A stretch of 7,447 nucleotides of DNA from an uncultured Treponema sp. (GTDB lineage: Bacteria > Spirochaetota > Spirochaetia > Treponematales > Treponemataceae). Within the stretch, counting starts at the first letter, position 1; each line of letters starts with the position of its first letter. The DNA lies in NCBI GenBank assembly GCA_937893155.1, contig CALBGU010000047.1:1-7447 (forward strand), in the 5' to 3' direction. Shown one piece after another: positions 5,006 through 7,447 of this stretch. Below the pieces are notes generated by a model, which saw nothing but the letters and a program-made list of their open reading frames with translations, was not told the DNA's origin and ran no database searches. The translations under genes and the position numbers were made by a program.

Positions 5006-6298
5006 ATGGCAGTAAACACAATAGGGGATTTTATCCGCCAAAATATGCAGACTTCTCTTAATCGCGACGGCGAAATTTTCCGTGCTTTGCTTGCAGACAA
5101 AGACAGTGAAGACGGCACGCTTGAAAAGATATTTCTTGATGTAAAAGCGGCTATTCAATCGTGGACAGAAAAGAAAAGTGCGTATGAACTAGAGGGAGAA
5201 GCACTTACACGGTTTTTTAATCTGTTTTCTGTTTTGAAAAAGCAACAGAATGAAAGCGAAGAAGCATATCTCAAAAAAAATCAACTCATTTTTCAAAGAG
5301 CTGATGAAAGTGTTTGGGGTACAACGTGGGAAATCTTACACACATTCAAGCGGTATTTTGGAATTGATACCGTGTGGCTTGTGAATAATTCCGTGTCTTT
5401 TGACGAAAATCTTTTAATCAATGGCAATTTTGAACGTGTGGGCGGTTGGACGCTCGAAGAGGGCGCGACATACAGTCAAGAAGCAAGGTTTGAGGAAAGT
5501 ATAGGTGTGCTTTTGGCAGGTGGCGGGAAAATATCTCAAAGCGTTGATGTCGGTGCTGGCAAAACGTATTTTTTGCATTTCTTTCTGAATGGCAAACTCC
5601 GCGTAAAGATTACCGATAATAACTCTCGCTTTTGGAGTGCAAACAGCGGAGAGTTCGGGGCGTGGGAAAATGCAGAAACAACAAAAGAGTTTGCTAGTCT
5701 TAATGCGTGGGATAGTAGAAGTATCTTCTTTTTGACAGATGATACTGTAAGCCGCGTAACAATAGAGTTCATCGGCGTTGACGGTTTTGATACAAGCCTT
5801 GATTATGTCCTTTTACACGAAAAGACAATCGCAAGCACTTATTCGCTGATTGCAGTTTTTGAAGGTAAGTACACAGACCAAACGGCAATCCTTGCCCCAT
5901 ATAATGAAGACCCCGTAAAAGCGACAAATTACGACGCTATGGGCTATTTTGCAAAAGGCAAAGCCGATATGAACGCCGAGTATGAAAATACTGATTTTTT
6001 TGAAGATACAGCGATAAATGGAGATAATGAGCCTAGTCTTTTTGGAGGCAATGAAGACAGTGAAATCATTGAAGACGACTACGACGAAATGTCATACAAC
6101 GATGAAAGCGTTCCGCTTGCTCCAGATAAAGAATACAGCGAAAGCATAGATTACGACGCTATGACTTATTTTGAAGATTCTTTTATTTATGGTGCAACAG
6201 GAAAAGACAGCAAAAAGATATATCAAAATCTTTTGAACATTCTCTCTCCTGCGGGAATTATCGGCAACCTTGAACTTCTTACACGAGAGGACTATTAA
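5006..6298 (+). CDS. Phage tail-tip protein with carbohydrate-binding-like domain
   Basis: A 430-residue protein. I choose ATG 5006 because GAGGA (4992-4996) is nine bases upstream; a GTG at 5000 in the same frame would leave only three bases. Residues 1-125 look like a baseplate-attached domain (MAVNTIGDFIRQNMQTSLNR, then a helical LTRFFNLFSVLKKQQNES). Residues 135-272 begin ENLLINGNFERVGGWTLEEG and end DYVLLHEK, the opening and closing strands of a CBM_4_9-like jelly roll. Residues 300-395 are strongly acidic, with three spaced motifs NYDAMGYF (308-315), DYDEMSY (358-364) and DYDAMTYF (382-389). The C-terminus, KIYQNLLNILSPAGIIGNLE (404-423), looks like tail proteins encoded after gpJ (gpI-like position). 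It probably helps join baseplate to receptor-binding parts. The exact family is not recognised. No terminator is seen after the stop. Confidence 0.6.
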   Translation: MAVNTIGDFIRQNMQTSLNRDGEIFRALLADKDSEDGTLEKIFLDVKAAIQSWTEKKSAYELEGEALTRFFNLFSVLKKQQNESEEAYLKKNQLIFQRADESVWGTTWEILHTFKRYFGIDTVWLVNNSVSFDENLLINGNFERVGGWTLEEGATYSQEARFEESIGVLLAGGGKISQSVDVGAGKTYFLHFFLNGKLRVKITDNNSRFWSANSGEFGAWENAETTKEFASLNAWDSRSIFFLTDDTVSRVTIEFIGVDGFDTSLDYVLLHEKTIASTYSLIAVFEGKYTDQTAILAPYNEDPVKATNYDAMGYFAKGKADMNAEYENTDFFEDTAINGDNEPSLFGGNEDSEIIEDDYDEMSYNDESVPLAPDKEYSESIDYDAMTYFEDSFIYGATGKDSKKIYQNLLNILSPAGIIGNLELLTREDY

Positions 6299-6464
6299 CA
6301 TTTAGGAAGCTGTCCTAGATGTTAAGGAATATTGCCTAAACATTCGGGAAGTTTTCCTAAACATTAAGGCACTCTCCCTAAACATTCGGGAAACAATCCT
6401 AAAGATGTAGGAAACAATCCTAGACATTCGGGGATATTGCCTAGAGTTTGCGGCACGTTCCCGA
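6297..6464. repeat. Eight tandem 21-bp degenerate repeats before the terminase genes
   Basis: Units start at 6297, 6318, 6339, 6360, 6381, 6402, 6423 and 6444, each exactly 21 bases. The consensus is AACATTCGGGAA, four variable bases, then TCCTA. GG-rich and CC-rich halves alternate, so small hairpins can form within and across units, for example TCCTA/TAGGA at 6397-6412 and TCCC/GGGA across units 4-5. The forward heptad frame (NIREVFL-like) has stops in units 1 and 6 and no start codon. The minus strand is open through all eight units but has no ribosome site or family match. The first unit overlaps the stop codon of the upstream tail gene. A spacing of 21 bp is two helical turns, which suits a protein-binding array. 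The remainder to 6512 is AT-rich leader ending in the ribosome site. Confidence 0.88.
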
Positions 6465-6512
6465 AAGCAAAAAGTAAAATAAAATCTAACACTTTCTAAC
6501 AGGGGGTAAGCT

Positions 6513-6869
6513 ATGGCAAAAGTTACGCATAAAAAACTTATGAGCGCAATTAAAGATTCAGGCGGCATTATTTCAGTTATAGCAGACCGCCTCGGAGTTG
6601 CAAGAAATACAGTTTATGACAATCTGGAAAAAGACGAAGAAGCAAAAGAGGCTTTACAAGCGGAGTGCGAAACGGTTTTAGATACTGCGGAAAATGTGAT
6701 TTTGGAAGCAATCAAAGACGGGGATATACAGACGGCTAAATGGTATCTCGGCACAAAAGGCGGCAAGCGTGGATATAATCCAGCACTTGAATTGAGAGGC
6801 AGTCAGACAGAGCCGATAACGATTAACTTTATTGATAAAGAGAGTTCGTTTAATGAAAATCTGTCTTGA
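6513..6869 (+). CDS. Small terminase subunit-like DNA-binding protein
   Basis: A 118-residue protein with an excellent ribosome site, AGGGGGT (6501-6507), six bases before ATG 6513. Residues 17-38 (GGIISVIADRLGVARNTVYD and following) form a helix-turn-helix of the homeodomain-like type. An acidic helical stretch (39-72) follows, then the segment DIQTAKWYLGTKGGKRGYNP (71-90), typical of small phage terminase subunits and related phage HTH proteins. Small terminases form rings that recognise the pac or cos site and hand the DNA to the large subunit. The gene overlaps the large-subunit gene by 17 bases, which strongly supports this role, and the 21-bp repeat array directly upstream is a possible target. 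A simple transcription regulator is the main alternative. Confidence 0.75.
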   Translation: MAKVTHKKLMSAIKDSGGIISVIADRLGVARNTVYDNLEKDEEAKEALQAECETVLDTAENVILEAIKDGDIQTAKWYLGTKGGKRGYNPALELRGSQTEPITINFIDKESSFNENLS

Positions 6870-7447
6870 CCTTGAAAAAGTTGTCGGTAAAAACTACGAT
6901 GAATTTCTTTACAGTCGAAAACGCTATATAGTTTGCAAGGGCGGGCGCGGTAGCAAAAAGAGTTGTACAGCTGCGGTAAAAATCATCTACTTTATGATGA
7001 AGTATCAACGCTTTAAGCCTAATACGCTTGTAATACGCCGATTCTTTAACACTCACAAAAACTCTACACGCGCACAACTGATATGGGCTATTGATACTCT
7101 AGGCGTTCGGGATTTATGGCATATTCCAAAGGGAGAGCATACACTCACATACAAACCGACAGGTCAACAGATTTTATTTCGCGGTATGGACGACCCTCAA
7201 TCCATTACTTCAATTACTGTAGAAAGCGGTCATTTGTGCTGGGTGTGGATTGAAGAGGCGTTTCAGATTACAAGCGAAGACGACTTTGACAAATTGGATA
7301 TGTCAATTCGTGGAAGTTTGCCGAAAGAGTTGTTTCATCAATTCATTCTGACATTCAATCCGTGGAGCGAAAAACACTGGTTAAAACGTCGCTTTTTCGA
7401 CAATCCCGATAATGACACGCTTGCGCTTACGACCAATTACACAATGA
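6853..7447 (+). CDS. Large terminase subunit, Terminase_3/PBSX-type, N-terminal 198 codons
   Basis: The gene starts at ATG 6853 inside the small-subunit gene and runs off the window with no stop. Its ribosome site is weak (AAAGAGAG, 6837-6844), so translation is probably coupled. Residues 25-41 (YIVCKGGRGSKKSCTAA) contain the terminase Walker A region, GGRGSKKS at 30-37, with Lys35 in the place of the usual Gly. HLCWVWIEEA (127-136) is the Walker B strand with catalytic Glu134/135. FILTFNPWSEKHWLKRRFF (164-182) is the conserved FNP...HW segment of the PBSX/Terminase_3 family. The enzyme is the ATP-driven motor and nuclease that packs phage DNA into proheads. The C-terminal nuclease domain lies outside the window. 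Confidence 0.93.
   Translation, partial: MKICLDLEKVVGKNYDEFLYSRKRYIVCKGGRGSKKSCTAAVKIIYFMMKYQRFKPNTLVIRRFFNTHKNSTRAQLIWAIDTLGVRDLWHIPKGEHTLTYKPTGQQILFRGMDDPQSITSITVESGHLCWVWIEEAFQITSEDDFDKLDMSIRGSLPKELFHQFILTFNPWSEKHWLKRRFFDNPDNDTLALTTNYTM

Noticed and set aside
6297..6464. CRISPR array
   Set aside because: Units are contiguous 21-mers with no unique spacers and no cas genes nearby.
6448..6485. A promoter for the terminase genes using TAAAAT at 6475-6480 or 6480-6485
   Set aside because: The -10-like strings are good, but no -35 element lies at normal spacing; AT-rich DNA gives such strings often.
6302..6568. An 88-codon minus-strand frame across the 21-bp repeats (RMFRKTS-like heptads)
   Set aside because: It starts inside the small terminase gene without a ribosome site. 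The open frame follows automatically from a repeat period divisible by three. Kept only as an argument in the repeat finding.

Overview
The window looks like part of a prophage, or a phage-derived region, in a moderately AT-rich bacterium. A host-associated spirochaete such as Treponema is my best guess. It rests on overall composition, the flagellin/internalin-type beta repeats fused to a tail protein and the phage gene style. No rRNA, tRNA or taxonomic marker is present, so a Firmicute cannot be excluded.

Left part (1-1767): an accessory or defence block. On the minus strand is the first third of a Panacea-type (DUF4065/SocA-like) antitoxin gene, with its own promoter. Facing away from it on the plus strand is a tight three-gene operon (524-1723). 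It encodes an ADP-ribosyltransferase-like toxin with a PARP-like GRGMYF motif, a 79-residue putative antitoxin, and a clear SecB-family chaperone. Toxin, antitoxin and chaperone overlap by 8 and 31 bases. The order and content match toxin-antitoxin-chaperone (TAC) systems and most closely the CmdTAC type of anti-phage system. The operon has a near-consensus promoter (429-457), a terminator-like hairpin in its leader, and a strong terminator at its end (1729-1767). It therefore behaves as a self-contained cargo cassette ('moron') placed against phage structural genes.

Middle part (1806-6298): phage tail genes. A large hairpin covers the ribosome binding site of a baseplate J-like protein. Next come a 661-residue tail or baseplate protein ending in five List_Bact/InlB-type repeats and a 430-residue tail-tip protein with a carbohydrate-binding-like middle and an acidic YDxMxY-repeat tail. 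These probably build the baseplate and the host-contact surface.

Right part (6297-7447): eight tandem 21-bp degenerate repeats fill the gap before a small terminase subunit gene. That gene overlaps the start of a PBSX/Terminase_3-type large terminase gene, which runs off the window. The repeats are spaced by two helical turns and lie next to a helix-turn-helix packaging protein, so they are a candidate packaging (pac/cos) or regulatory site.

The best candidate for an under-described system is the spirochaete-like, phage-borne TAC cassette. The 21-bp array and the hairpin-masked ribosome site come next.
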